DNA from: BCD1 sp965230565
Lineage (GTDB): Bacteria; Bacteroidota; Bacteroidia; Chitinophagales; Saprospiraceae
NCBI GenBank assembly: GCA_965230565.1
Contig: CBDDLH010000003.1
Span: forward strand, 434,001-498,000
Reading direction: 5' to 3'
Length of the DNA: 64,000 bases
Shown: positions 51,073 to 58,465 of the stretch, piece by piece
How the letters are laid out: each line of letters opens with the position of its first letter
Numbering within the stretch: the first letter of the stretch is position 1
Position numbers and translations under genes: made by a program
The notes under the pieces: model-generated
Databases searched by the model: none
Seen by the model: the letters and a program-made list of their open reading frames with translations, nothing else
Told to the model about the DNA's origin: nothing

Positions 51073-51090
51073 ATCAGGCTCCCGCCTGAT
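51073..51090 (-). terminator. Probable terminator after M28 peptidase gene
   Basis: On the minus strand ATCAGGC-GGGA-GCCTGAT is followed by TTCTTTT. It lies about 75 nt after the peptidase stop codon. Confidence 0.65.
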
Positions 51091-51166
51091 AAGTAGTGAG
51101 TGAGGTCAGTTCTTCTGGGGGGATCGAGCTGGCCTTCATCTCACTCACTATCACACAATTTTCCAT

Positions 51167-52777
51167 TTATTTTTTATCGACAACAATTCGCTCCGGCCTG
51201 TTCGCCAATTCCCATGCTGTGTAAAAAATCAGGTTTGTCCGCTTGTGAAGGGTTTCAAATGCTATCTTTTCAATAGTATCCGACGCACGGTGATAATCCG
51301 CATGTGTTCCATTGAAATAAAAGATGGCAGGAATGCCTTTTTTTGCAAAGTTATAATGATCTGATCTGTAGTAATATCTGTTTGGATCACTTTCGGCATT
51401 GTAGGTGTAATCCAGTTCCAATTGGGTATACCGCTGGTTCGCCTTTTCGTTGATGTCGTGAAGTTCAGAACTCAGCCTGTCCGCACCAATGACATAAATA
51501 TAATCCGGATTTCCCTGGTGTTTCTCATCTATCCTTCCGATCATATCCACGTTGATATCCACAATAGTATTTTCCAGTGGAAATAATGGATTTTCAACGT
51601 AATATTTTGAGCCCAAAAGACCTTTCTCCTCACCTGAAACTAACATGACGACCACACTTCTTTTGGGTCCCCAACCATTTTTCTTCGCTTCAGAAAAAGC
51701 CTGAGCTATCTCCAGCAATGAAGAAGTTCCGGAACCATTATCATCCGCTCCATTGTAAACATTGCCGTTCTTCTCTCCGATATGGTCGTAGTGCGCCGTA
51801 AGAAAAACATATTCATTTTTCAGCTTATCATCGGTGCCTTCAATTAGCCCGATCACATTTTTACCCTGAAGCTGATTAATCTTCTTCTTTTGGTTAAATG
51901 CAATTTCTGCAGGGACAACCATTGACTTGGCTTTTCCTTTTTTATTGATTTTCTTTTGCAGTTTTTGAATCTTGGAAAAGTTTGCGCCGGCAATTTTCCT
52001 GGCCAGGTCTTCCGTAATCACCATACTGTTTGCAAAATTGGCTTCAGCATTTTCACTCCACCCCATGCGTTTTCTTTTGCTGATGATTGTTTGGCGATTT
52101 TCGCGTTTCTGATCATCAAAATTCTCCGTTACCACAAAAACCGCTTTGGCTCCGTTTTGCTTCGCAGCTTTCAGTTTTTTATCCATATTGGTCGTCCATT
52201 CTGAAGGTGTGGAGTTTCCGGTAATTAATGAATTTCCTCCCTTCATAGGTTCACCGTCAAGGATGAGTAACACTTTACCTTCAACATCATTTCCTTTGTA
52301 ATCACTATACTGTTCGGCATCAATTCCATACCCCAGAAAAGTGATCTCTTTAACTGCAACCGCCATGTCACCGTTTTTGGAAGGAATGGAAAAATATTCT
52401 CCCAGGTGACGGAAATTTTCTCCATTGACAGCCAAATTAATGTCCTCCCAGTTTTCCGCGATATAGGAAAATCCAAGGAAATAGGAGTTTTGCTCTCCTA
52501 CAGCCGGCAATCCGTATGATTCAAACATTCCGGCGATATAATTTCTGGCTTTTTCTTCTCCTTCGGTCCCCGTTTCCCGCCCGGCAAAATCATCGGAAGA
52601 AAGAATGGTGAGATGTCTGGTCAACTCATCTACTGTGATGGTAGAGGCAAGTCTTGTCAGTTTGGAAACCTTTCCGGTCCTTTCTTCCATCGCTTGCTGC
52701 TTGGTTATTGCAGGTTGCTGAGCTTGTACCAGAACAAAAGAGCAAGTAAAAATCAAAAGCAAAATAAATTTTCTCAT
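51167..52777 (-). CDS. Exported M28 family zinc peptidase
   Basis: A 536-residue exopeptidase. Start 52777 gives a good signal peptide (MRKFILLLIFTCSFVLVQAQ); the frame extends 8 codons further. A PA-domain-like insertion (~130-250: VKEITFLGYGIDAEQYSDYK, VLLILDGEPM) precedes the M28 catalytic domain. Zinc ligands include TAHYDHIG, NGADDNGSGTSSLLEIAQ, SGEEKGLLGSKYY (catalytic Glu), VDINVDMIGR and RSDHYNFAKKGIP. It probably trims peptides in the periplasm or outside. Confidence 0.93.
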   Translation of the reverse strand: MRKFILLLIFTCSFVLVQAQQPAITKQQAMEERTGKVSKLTRLASTITVDELTRHLTILSSDDFAGRETGTEGEEKARNYIAGMFESYGLPAVGEQNSYFLGFSYIAENWEDINLAVNGENFRHLGEYFSIPSKNGDMAVAVKEITFLGYGIDAEQYSDYKGNDVEGKVLLILDGEPMKGGNSLITGNSTPSEWTTNMDKKLKAAKQNGAKAVFVVTENFDDQKRENRQTIISKRKRMGWSENAEANFANSMVITEDLARKIAGANFSKIQKLQKKINKKGKAKSMVVPAEIAFNQKKKINQLQGKNVIGLIEGTDDKLKNEYVFLTAHYDHIGEKNGNVYNGADDNGSGTSSLLEIAQAFSEAKKNGWGPKRSVVVMLVSGEEKGLLGSKYYVENPLFPLENTIVDINVDMIGRIDEKHQGNPDYIYVIGADRLSSELHDINEKANQRYTQLELDYTYNAESDPNRYYYRSDHYNFAKKGIPAIFYFNGTHADYHRASDTIEKIAFETLHKRTNLIFYTAWELANRPERIVVDKK

Positions 52778-52814
52778 CGTATCGAAATTAATTAATATCA
52801 AGTTGGAAAATGAA

Positions 52815-52846
52815 AACGCCGACCAATGATGGCATTGGTCGGCGTT
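52815..52846 (-). terminator. Rho-independent terminator after DUF2723/GT117 gene
   Basis: A perfect 14-bp stem AACGCCGACCAATG / CATTGGTCGGCGTT with a 4-nt loop. On the minus strand it is followed by TTCATTTT. It separates the GT117 gene from the peptidase gene. Confidence 0.88.
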
Positions 52847-52905
52847 AAAATTATAAATAATTTTTAAGTAATCGGTTGGTTCAAGGCCAGTTAGTCAGCT
52901 AACTG

Positions 52906-55900
52906 CTAATCCTGAAGCCCTTCTTCCACCAAAAACGGGGCGAAAAGTTCTTCCAATTCAGCGAGAAACTCTTCATCACCCTGGCGTTGCACCTCTCTTA
53001 AGATACTTTCCAGCGTACTATAGGAAAGAGAAGCTTCCGCACGGTAACTGGACTCAATGATCCTTTCGTTCAGTGACAGGTAATAATTAAGATTATCTGT
53101 TGTATTCTCTGCCAGCTGCCTCAAATATGGCTTGGCCTTATCATAAGCATCTGCCTGAAGGTAAATCCCAATCATTGGCCAGGTTCTGTAATCGTACTGG
53201 AAATTCATATTCGGGAATGCCTCGAAATACTTATCCGTCAATTGTACAGCCCTTTCCTTATCGTTCTCTCTCAACATCTGGTAAGCTGCTCTTCTGATAG
53301 CCAACTGCATGGTTTGAACACTTGGCTGGTAACTGCGATCGACAAAAAGATCTTCCTTATCAAAATTACCCCATCGGAATTTCTCCATCACATTTTTAAA
53401 CACCTTATCCGTATCAACACGACCGCTACCTACAATACCGTAATTGGCGAGATCACTTTGATTTCTGAATGGTACTATACGCAAACCGAGACCTTCCAGT
53501 TGCATAAAGTCTTCCAGCCCGAAGAGTTTGCTGCGCTGACAAGTAACGGCAAAATAGACAGGACGCTCCCAAAGGTTGGAGGCAATGATATCCAAAATGG
53601 CGATTTCATCCTTGATCAGTTGATTTCCATTCAACTGGATCGGAATGTTTCGCATTACGTTTGTATCTCCCTGAGTGATGGCGCCACTAGCTAAAGCAGC
53701 CTCAGCATCCACCGGAATGTACCATTTTTTACTTGGGTAATAACTGTCGATGGTACGACCACCCTGCAACGGCAGAGGATTGTCTTCACCGATAAACTTC
53801 AATACAGCCTTCGCTGGAAGAGGACGATCATCTTTTTGCTCAGGGTTGTAATAGAAAACCTGATTTCGTTTCTTACCCTTTAGTTTTTCTCTTGGAATGG
53901 TCATCTTGATCGGTGGCGAATCATTCACCTTCCTTCTCAGCAAATCAATGTACCAATCCACCGCGATCAGACTCAGGTTAACCACCCGAACATCCGTCCG
54001 GATACCTTCCACCTCCTGAGCATACCATAGCGGGTAGGTATCGTTATCACCATATGTGAAAATAATGGCATTAGGCTCACAGGAATTGAGGAAGTTACTC
54101 GCATAGTCCCTCGCACCGGAATGTTCTTTACGGGAATGATCATCCCAGTTTTGCGTGGCCATTAATATCGGCGCTGTAAGTACTAGCAGCCCTGCCACAA
54201 CAGCCGGCATGATGCCTTTATTTTTGAGTCTCTCCCTCAGCAATTCAAATATGGATAATGCTCCCAACCCTATCCAAATACAATAAGTGAATATAGATCC
54301 GGCAAGTACATAATCACGTTCTCTCGGTTCATTTGGCGGCTGGTTGGAATAAACAATAATTCCGACACCGGTGATCAGGAACAACATCATAACCGCAATG
54401 GCGTCATTGCGCCGTCGGGCAAAATGGAAGAATAACCCAATTAAACCAAATATAAATGGCAAGGCAAAATAAGTATTCCTTCCTTTATCATTTTCCATCG
54501 CTTCTGGCAATTCACTTTGATTACCCAGACGCATCGCATCGATAAATTTGATACCGGTAATCCAATGTCCGGAAGATTTATCCCACGGATAATAACCTTG
54601 CTCACCATTTTGACGGCCGGAGAAATTCCACATGAAATATCTCCAGTACATCCAGCCAATTTGGTAACGGAAGAAAAAGCTTACATTATCGATGAAGTTC
54701 GGTCGACCCGACGGAAGCGGTTTCTCAGGATCGAGCCCCATCCATTGTTTGTACAGATCAGGTCTTTGCCCTGAATTATCCCACATACGCGGGAAGAGCA
54801 CCTTGTCTCTGTTGGAATATTCCAAAGAGATCTTATAATCTGTATATTCATAGCGATCCCCTTCTCTTCCGTGACGATCTTCGATATCTGTCCCGGTAGG
54901 CTTGGCGGTGAATTGCGGTCCTCTCACCAAGGAACGTTCACCATATTGCTCACGATTCAGATATGGCAATAATCGCATGGCATCCGAAGGAGCATTCATG
55001 TTAATAGGCGTTTCTGCATTGGCCCTGACAACGATTACTCCAACCGTTGAATATGCCGTAACTACCAAAATAGAACTGACCATTACCAATTGCAATAACT
55101 GGTTGGCGTTTTTATGTGCCAGGTAGAGCCCTCCTGCGGTAACTCCACCTACGATCAAAATGGTAGGCACCAGGCCGGAATTGAATCCTAATCCCAAACC
55201 GTTGACGGTGAAGAGTTCCATATATTTCCAGAGGAAGGGAAGTCCGGCGATGATGATTTTTTGAATGAAAGCTATCGCCAGTGCTCCAACACCAACGGCT
55301 GCAAGCATTCCTTTGAAGTCATGGTTTTTGTATTTTTTGAAATAATACAAAAGTGCCAAAGCAGGGAAAGTCAGCAAACTCAATAAGTGAACCCCAATCG
55401 ATAATCCTGCAACGAAAATAGTCAATACCAACCAGCGATCAGTTTGAAGCTCATCCGGCAAAGTGTACCATTTCATCATGGACCAGAGGGTCAGGGTCGT
55501 AAAGAAGGTTGACATGGCATAGACCTCACCTTCCACTGCTGAAAACCAAATGGAAGTAGCAAAGGTCGTGGCTAATCCTGCAATCAGTGCAGCAGCAGCC
55601 GTAGCAATATTCTGTGCCTCATCGAGCGTTCCTTTTCTGCCGACCAGCGTAAGTTGCCCAAACATGGCGGTTACACGGCTGATGAACATCGCTGCAAAAG
55701 CCGTACTCAAGCCGGACATCAGGTTGATGGAAAAGGCAATATTCTCAGGGTTGTCAGAAAAAATGGTAGCTACCCAGGTAAACAACCTTCCGACAAGCAT
55801 AAACAAAGGCGCTCCGGGCGGGTGAACCACTTCGAGTTTATAGGCTCCAAGGATAAATTCGCCGCAATCCCAAAGACTGCCTGTACGTTCAGCCGAAAGG

Positions 55901-55971
55901 AAATAAACGGTCATGGCGATCGCAAAAACGACCCAGCCAGTAATTTTATGAAGTCTGTTAGATGAATTCAT
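52906..55971 (-). CDS. DUF2723 / GT117-type membrane glycosyltransferase
   Basis: A 1021-residue inner-membrane protein. The first ~600 residues are about 12-13 helices with the PMT-like pattern: GWVVFAIAMTVYFLSAERTG, SLWDCGEFILGAYKLEVVHP with acidic residues in the first periplasmic loop, and PPGAPLFMLVGRLFTW. The soluble C-terminal part (~620-1021) includes IFTYGDNDTYPLWYAQEVEG, IRTDVRVVNLSLIAVDWYID and TPR-like helices. DUF2723 is assigned to GT117 and resembles protein O-mannosyltransferases; it is typical of Bacteroidota. The substrate is unknown. A good promoter lies upstream. Confidence 0.9.
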   Translation of the reverse strand: MNSSNRLHKITGWVVFAIAMTVYFLSAERTGSLWDCGEFILGAYKLEVVHPPGAPLFMLVGRLFTWVATIFSDNPENIAFSINLMSGLSTAFAAMFISRVTAMFGQLTLVGRKGTLDEAQNIATAAAALIAGLATTFATSIWFSAVEGEVYAMSTFFTTLTLWSMMKWYTLPDELQTDRWLVLTIFVAGLSIGVHLLSLLTFPALALLYYFKKYKNHDFKGMLAAVGVGALAIAFIQKIIIAGLPFLWKYMELFTVNGLGLGFNSGLVPTILIVGGVTAGGLYLAHKNANQLLQLVMVSSILVVTAYSTVGVIVVRANAETPINMNAPSDAMRLLPYLNREQYGERSLVRGPQFTAKPTGTDIEDRHGREGDRYEYTDYKISLEYSNRDKVLFPRMWDNSGQRPDLYKQWMGLDPEKPLPSGRPNFIDNVSFFFRYQIGWMYWRYFMWNFSGRQNGEQGYYPWDKSSGHWITGIKFIDAMRLGNQSELPEAMENDKGRNTYFALPFIFGLIGLFFHFARRRNDAIAVMMLFLITGVGIIVYSNQPPNEPRERDYVLAGSIFTYCIWIGLGALSIFELLRERLKNKGIMPAVVAGLLVLTAPILMATQNWDDHSRKEHSGARDYASNFLNSCEPNAIIFTYGDNDTYPLWYAQEVEGIRTDVRVVNLSLIAVDWYIDLLRRKVNDSPPIKMTIPREKLKGKKRNQVFYYNPEQKDDRPLPAKAVLKFIGEDNPLPLQGGRTIDSYYPSKKWYIPVDAEAALASGAITQGDTNVMRNIPIQLNGNQLIKDEIAILDIIASNLWERPVYFAVTCQRSKLFGLEDFMQLEGLGLRIVPFRNQSDLANYGIVGSGRVDTDKVFKNVMEKFRWGNFDKEDLFVDRSYQPSVQTMQLAIRRAAYQMLRENDKERAVQLTDKYFEAFPNMNFQYDYRTWPMIGIYLQADAYDKAKPYLRQLAENTTDNLNYYLSLNERIIESSYRAEASLSYSTLESILREVQRQGDEEFLAELEELFAPFLVEEGLQD

Positions 55972-56022
55972 TTATAAGGTTTGCTAGTTAATAGACTTGG
56001 CCCCATTAGGGCGAAGGATTTG

Positions 56023-56051
56023 CAAAAGTAAAAAATAATACCAATCGACAA
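56023..56051 (-). promoter_or_regulatory. Promoter of GT117 gene: TTG-N18-TACTTTTG
   Basis: Minus strand: TTG (56049-56051), an 18-bp spacer and TACTTTTG (56023-56030), an exact -7 box. The predicted leader is about 45 nt. Confidence 0.72.
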
Positions 56052-56226
56052 TAGGTTTTTGAATACAAAACCTTTGGCCTCTATAGTGTTATGACCGTAA
56101 TCAGACAAGACAGCCGGCAACAAAAACTTCAACGTTCTGAACCTTTTTTAACGGTAAAATCGACGGACTTTAACAATCCCGCGATCAAAAAAAGGTGTAC
56201 CGTACCCATTTCGGCCCCGAAATCCT

Positions 56227-56234
56227 TAATTTTG
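56227..56234 (+). promoter_or_regulatory. -7 box TAATTTTG upstream of the DUF4834-like gene
   Basis: Exact TAnnTTTG match 31 nt before the ATG at 56266. The -33 region has only TTTCG. It gives the small reading frame its own promoter. Confidence 0.5.
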
Positions 56235-56265
56235 CAGTTCTAATATTATCATAAAAAATCAGGCT

Positions 56266-56436
56266 ATGCTTTTAAAATGGGCCATTGTAATTTTGCTGGG
56301 ATACTTCATTTATAAAAAATTCATTGCCCTGCCTCCGGGCAAAGATGACGACAGGGACAACCTTAGCAATGGAGATGATCAAAAAAAAATTAATCAGGAA
56401 GATGATGAGTATATTGATTTTGAAGAGATAGATTAG
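56266..56436 (+). CDS. Small single-pass membrane protein, DUF4834-like (56 residues)
   Basis: Starts MLLKWAIVILLGYFIYKKFI: one transmembrane helix at residues ~2-16, a basic flank (YKKF), a PPGK turn, then a highly acidic tail ending DDEYIDFEEID. Size, topology and the acidic Asp/Tyr tail resemble DUF4834, a small family found in Bacteroidota. It has its own -7 box and lies 90 bp before the RluA gene. The stop codon is immediately followed by a 7-bp tandem repeat. Function unknown. Confidence 0.7.
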   Translation: MLLKWAIVILLGYFIYKKFIALPPGKDDDRDNLSNGDDQKKINQEDDEYIDFEEID

Positions 56437-56470
56437 ACGGTGGACGGTGGACGGTGGACGGTGGACGGTT
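56437..56470 (+). repeat. Tandem repeat, 7-bp unit ACGGTGG
   Basis: Four exact ACGGTGG units plus ACGGTT, starting on the base after the stop codon of the small membrane protein. The word is the same as in 1929-2065. Confidence 0.92.
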
Positions 56471-56525
56471 AAGTAAATTCATTTTCAGAACTGCAGGTAA
56501 CAAAAATTTATCATCTATCTAATTT

Positions 56526-57209
56526 ATGACGGATAATATCAACATCGGCGAACTGGTACTGTATAAAAATAACCAGCTGATCGCTTTCAATAAGCCGGCC
56601 GGCATTCCTGTTCAGGCGGATAAGACCGGAGATAAATCCATGCTTGAGCTTGGAGAGATTTACACCAAATCACGTCTACAATTGATTCATCGCATTGACA
56701 GGCCTGTGAGCGGCATTGTACTATTTGCCAAAACTAAAGGAGCGCTGGCTTCGCTGAATGAGCAATTCAAATCGAGACAACTTCAAAAGACTTACTGGGC
56801 TGTGGTTCCTAATAAACCTCCCAAAACGGAAGGTACCCTGGAGCACTACCTGATAAAAAATGCAAAGAAAAACATCAGTTTTGCCAGCGATACGGAAAAA
56901 CCCGGAAGTAAAAAAAGTGTTTTGCATTATAAATTAATCGCCAGTATCGAGCGCTACCACTTGCTGGAGATCACTCTGGAAAGCGGGCGCCATCACCAGA
57001 TACGGGCCCAACTGGCTGCCATCGACTGTCCGGTAAAGGGAGATGTAAAATATGGCTTTCGCAGAGGCAACAAAGACCGGTCCATTCACCTGCATGCCTG
57101 GAAACTGGAGTTCACTCACCCTGTTTCCAACGTGAAAGAAACCATCATTGCAGAACCTGCGGATGAGGTGATTTGGAATGCATTTCGGGATGCTTTGGAA
57201 AATGATTGA
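56526..57209 (+). CDS. RluA-family pseudouridine synthase
   Basis: Isomerises uridine in rRNA or tRNA. It has 227 residues, a catalytic domain with no S4 domain. The active-site motif HRIDRPVSGIVLFAKT carries the catalytic Asp (normally HRLDxxTSG). Other family segments are YKNNQLIAFNKPAGIPVQAD, LQKTYWAVVPNKPP, LLEITLESGRHHQIRAQLA and HLHAWKLEFTHPV. The target base cannot be assigned. The lack of S4 suggests a RluA/TruC-like short form. Confidence 0.9.
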   Translation: MTDNINIGELVLYKNNQLIAFNKPAGIPVQADKTGDKSMLELGEIYTKSRLQLIHRIDRPVSGIVLFAKTKGALASLNEQFKSRQLQKTYWAVVPNKPPKTEGTLEHYLIKNAKKNISFASDTEKPGSKKSVLHYKLIASIERYHLLEITLESGRHHQIRAQLAAIDCPVKGDVKYGFRRGNKDRSIHLHAWKLEFTHPVSNVKETIIAEPADEVIWNAFRDALEND

Positions 57210-57249
57210 AAGATTTAAGCATTTCCCCATTCATAATATTATATAAAAT

Positions 57250-57356
57250 AAAATTCGTGCACCTACCTCCTTATAGTCAGTAGGCAGGTTCGTGGCTAAC
57301 AATATTCACCATATCTTTTTCAACCAAAAATTCGTGCATTAGTGGCTAATAATATC
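57250..57356 (+). repeat. Two copies of TTCGTGCATTAGTGGCTAA word repeat, one split by a palindrome
   Basis: Copy two reads AAAATTCGTGCATTAGTGGC then TAATAATAT (57327-57356). Copy one (57250 onward) reads AAAATTCGTGCA, then the 27-bp palindrome CCTACCTCCTTATAGTCAGT AGGCAGG (57262-57288), then TTCGTGGCTAACAATATT. The palindrome therefore looks inserted in the word repeat. The GTG start of rsmG lies inside copy two. Confidence 0.75.
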
Positions 57357-57980
57357 GATATCATTTTAAAATACTTCCCAAAACTGACAGAAGTTCAGCA
57401 ATCTCAATTTGAGCAGTTGGGAGATCTGTATAGGGACTGGAATCAAAAGATCAATGTCATTTCCAGGAAGGATATTGAAAACCTTTACCCACATCACATT
57501 CTTCATTCCCTGGCTATAGCCAAAAAGGTCAACTTCAAATCAGGCAGTAGAATTCTGGATCTGGGAACAGGGGGCGGTATGCCGGGAATTCCTCTGGCCA
57601 TTTTATTTCCCCATGTTCAATTCACCCTCATTGATGGTACGCGTAAGAAGATTCATGTGGTGCAGGAAATTGCAGACGCTATTGGTTTAAAGAATGTCAG
57701 TGCCCGGCACATCCGGGCAGAGGAATTGAAGGGAAAGTTTGATTTTGTAATTTGCCGGGCTGTTGCTGCCCTGGATAAATTATACCATTGGAGCATGCGA
57801 CTGGTAAGCCACAAGCATCAGCATGCCTACCCCAACGGAATGATAACCCTGAAAGGCGGTGATGTTAAGGAAGAGATCAAAAGTCTTCCCGGCGGCAGTT
57901 ATACGGAAGTCTGGCCGGTAACGGATGTTTTTCCGGAAGAATTTTTCGAGGAGAAGGTGATGGTATATGTGCAGATGTGA
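57342..57980 (+). CDS. rsmG: 16S rRNA (guanine527-N7)-methyltransferase
   Basis: An AdoMet-dependent methylase of G527 in 16S rRNA, 212 residues, normal length. The AdoMet site is SRILDLGTGGGMPGIPLAIL; other motifs are INVISRKDIENLYPHHILHS, FTLIDGTRKKIHVVQEIADA, FVICRAVAALDKL and MITLKGGD. The start is GTG within a word repeat. Family members known to me begin at about IIILKYFP, and no ATG is available, so the first 7 residues (MANNIDI) may be contributed by the repeat. Confidence 0.93.
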   Translation: MANNIDIILKYFPKLTEVQQSQFEQLGDLYRDWNQKINVISRKDIENLYPHHILHSLAIAKKVNFKSGSRILDLGTGGGMPGIPLAILFPHVQFTLIDGTRKKIHVVQEIADAIGLKNVSARHIRAEELKGKFDFVICRAVAALDKLYHWSMRLVSHKHQHAYPNGMITLKGGDVKEEIKSLPGGSYTEVWPVTDVFPEEFFEEKVMVYVQM

Positions 57981-57994
57981 TACTTAAAAGGCTA

Positions 57995-58025
57995 AGCCTG
58001 CCTGCGTTCCTCGGAAGGCAGGGCT
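57995..58025. repeat. REP-like palindrome AGCCTGCC...GGCAGGGCT
   Basis: A GC-rich inverted repeat (AGCCTGCCTGCGTTCCTCGG then AAGGCAGGGCT) 15 bp after the rsmG stop, related to the elements at 9022 and 57262. It may serve as the rsmG transcript end. Confidence 0.65.
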
Positions 58026-58087
58026 GAGGCTGAGGCGAAGGTTTTTCAGGACAGTTATTGTAAAACAAAAAAGATTTGACCTGCAAC

Positions 58088-58117
58088 ACTTATTTTTTAA
58101 AATAAGTTGTATTTTTG
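58088..58117 (+). promoter_or_regulatory. Palindrome ACTTATTTT-TT-AAAATAAGT abutting -7 box TATTTTTG
   Basis: A 20-bp palindrome (58088-58107) lies 2 bp before TATTTTTG (58110-58117), an exact TAnnTTTG match about 95 nt before the tRNA gene. It covers the spacer and -33 area, so it could be an operator of the tRNA promoter. No -33 TTTG at normal distance. Confidence 0.45.
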
Positions 58118-58183
58118 CTTTCCGAATTTGGGAACTCTGTGAAACTAAAAAGTTGACATTTGAGTTTTGAAATTTGAAAGTTT

Positions 58184-58207
58184 AATTAAAAACCAAGGTT
58201 TTTAATT
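58184..58207. repeat. 24-bp palindrome next to tRNA 5' end
   Basis: AATTAAAAACC-AA-GGTTTTTAATT, perfect 11-bp arms, ending 5 nt before the first base of tRNA-Ala. Position suggests a pre-tRNA 5' leader hairpin or an operator. Confidence 0.6.
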
Positions 58208-58212
58208 TCTCC

Positions 58213-58286
58213 GGGGCTATAGCTCAGTTGGCTAGAGTGCTTGACTGGCAGTCAAGAGGTCGGGGGTTCGAATCCCCCTAGCTCCA
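58213..58286 (+). tRNA. tRNA-Ala (anticodon GGC)
   Basis: A 74-nt cloverleaf. The acceptor stem GGGGCTA/TAGCTCC includes the G3-U70 pair that identifies alanine tRNA. D arm GCTC...GAGT; anticodon arm CTTGA-CTGGCAG-TCAAG with anticodon GGC (reads GCC, GCU); variable AGGTC; T arm GGGGG-TTCGAAT-CCCCC. Discriminator A is followed by CCCA, so CCA is not exactly encoded and must be added. A terminator follows. Confidence 0.96.
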
Positions 58287-58298
58287 CCCAGTAAATAC

Positions 58299-58331
58299 AA
58301 GGCTTTTCGTCGTTTGGCGGAAAGCCTTTTT
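58299..58331 (+). terminator. Rho-independent terminator after tRNA-Ala
   Basis: AAGGCTTT pairs with AAAGCCTT around a 14-nt loop and is followed by TTT. It starts 12 nt after the tRNA. Confidence 0.85.
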
Positions 58332-58465
58332 GCTTTCACTGCAATATATAAATCGGCACCATAAAACAGCAAAGCAGCACCAAATTGCTTTGGTGCCGCT
58401 TCACTTAATAAGCATTACTATTCAAGACGACTTTCTAAAAGCCGTAAAATCTAATTTAGTCCCTG

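Larger units (their letters stand above)
50656..51166 (-). other. 511-bp intergenic region with a series of hairpins between M28 peptidase and htpG
   Basis: Read on the minus strand after the peptidase stop, six stem-loops occur in series: TAGTGAGTGAG/CTCACTCACTA with an inner GGTCAG/CTGGCC stem (51093-51150); ATCAGGC/GCCTGAT (51073-51090); ATGCA/TGCAT (51029-51044); CTTTCTTAGT/ACTTAGAAAG (51003-51024); GATTCT/AGAATC (50962-50978); CACTCC/GGAGTG (50906-50921). The last is a strong terminator. No reading frame is visible. It could be terminators plus the htpG leader, or a separate small RNA. Confidence 0.5.

Noticed and set aside
56101..56265. Gap upstream of the small membrane protein searched for an RNA gene
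   Set aside because: Only a -7 box is seen; no stable fold or tRNA-like structure.
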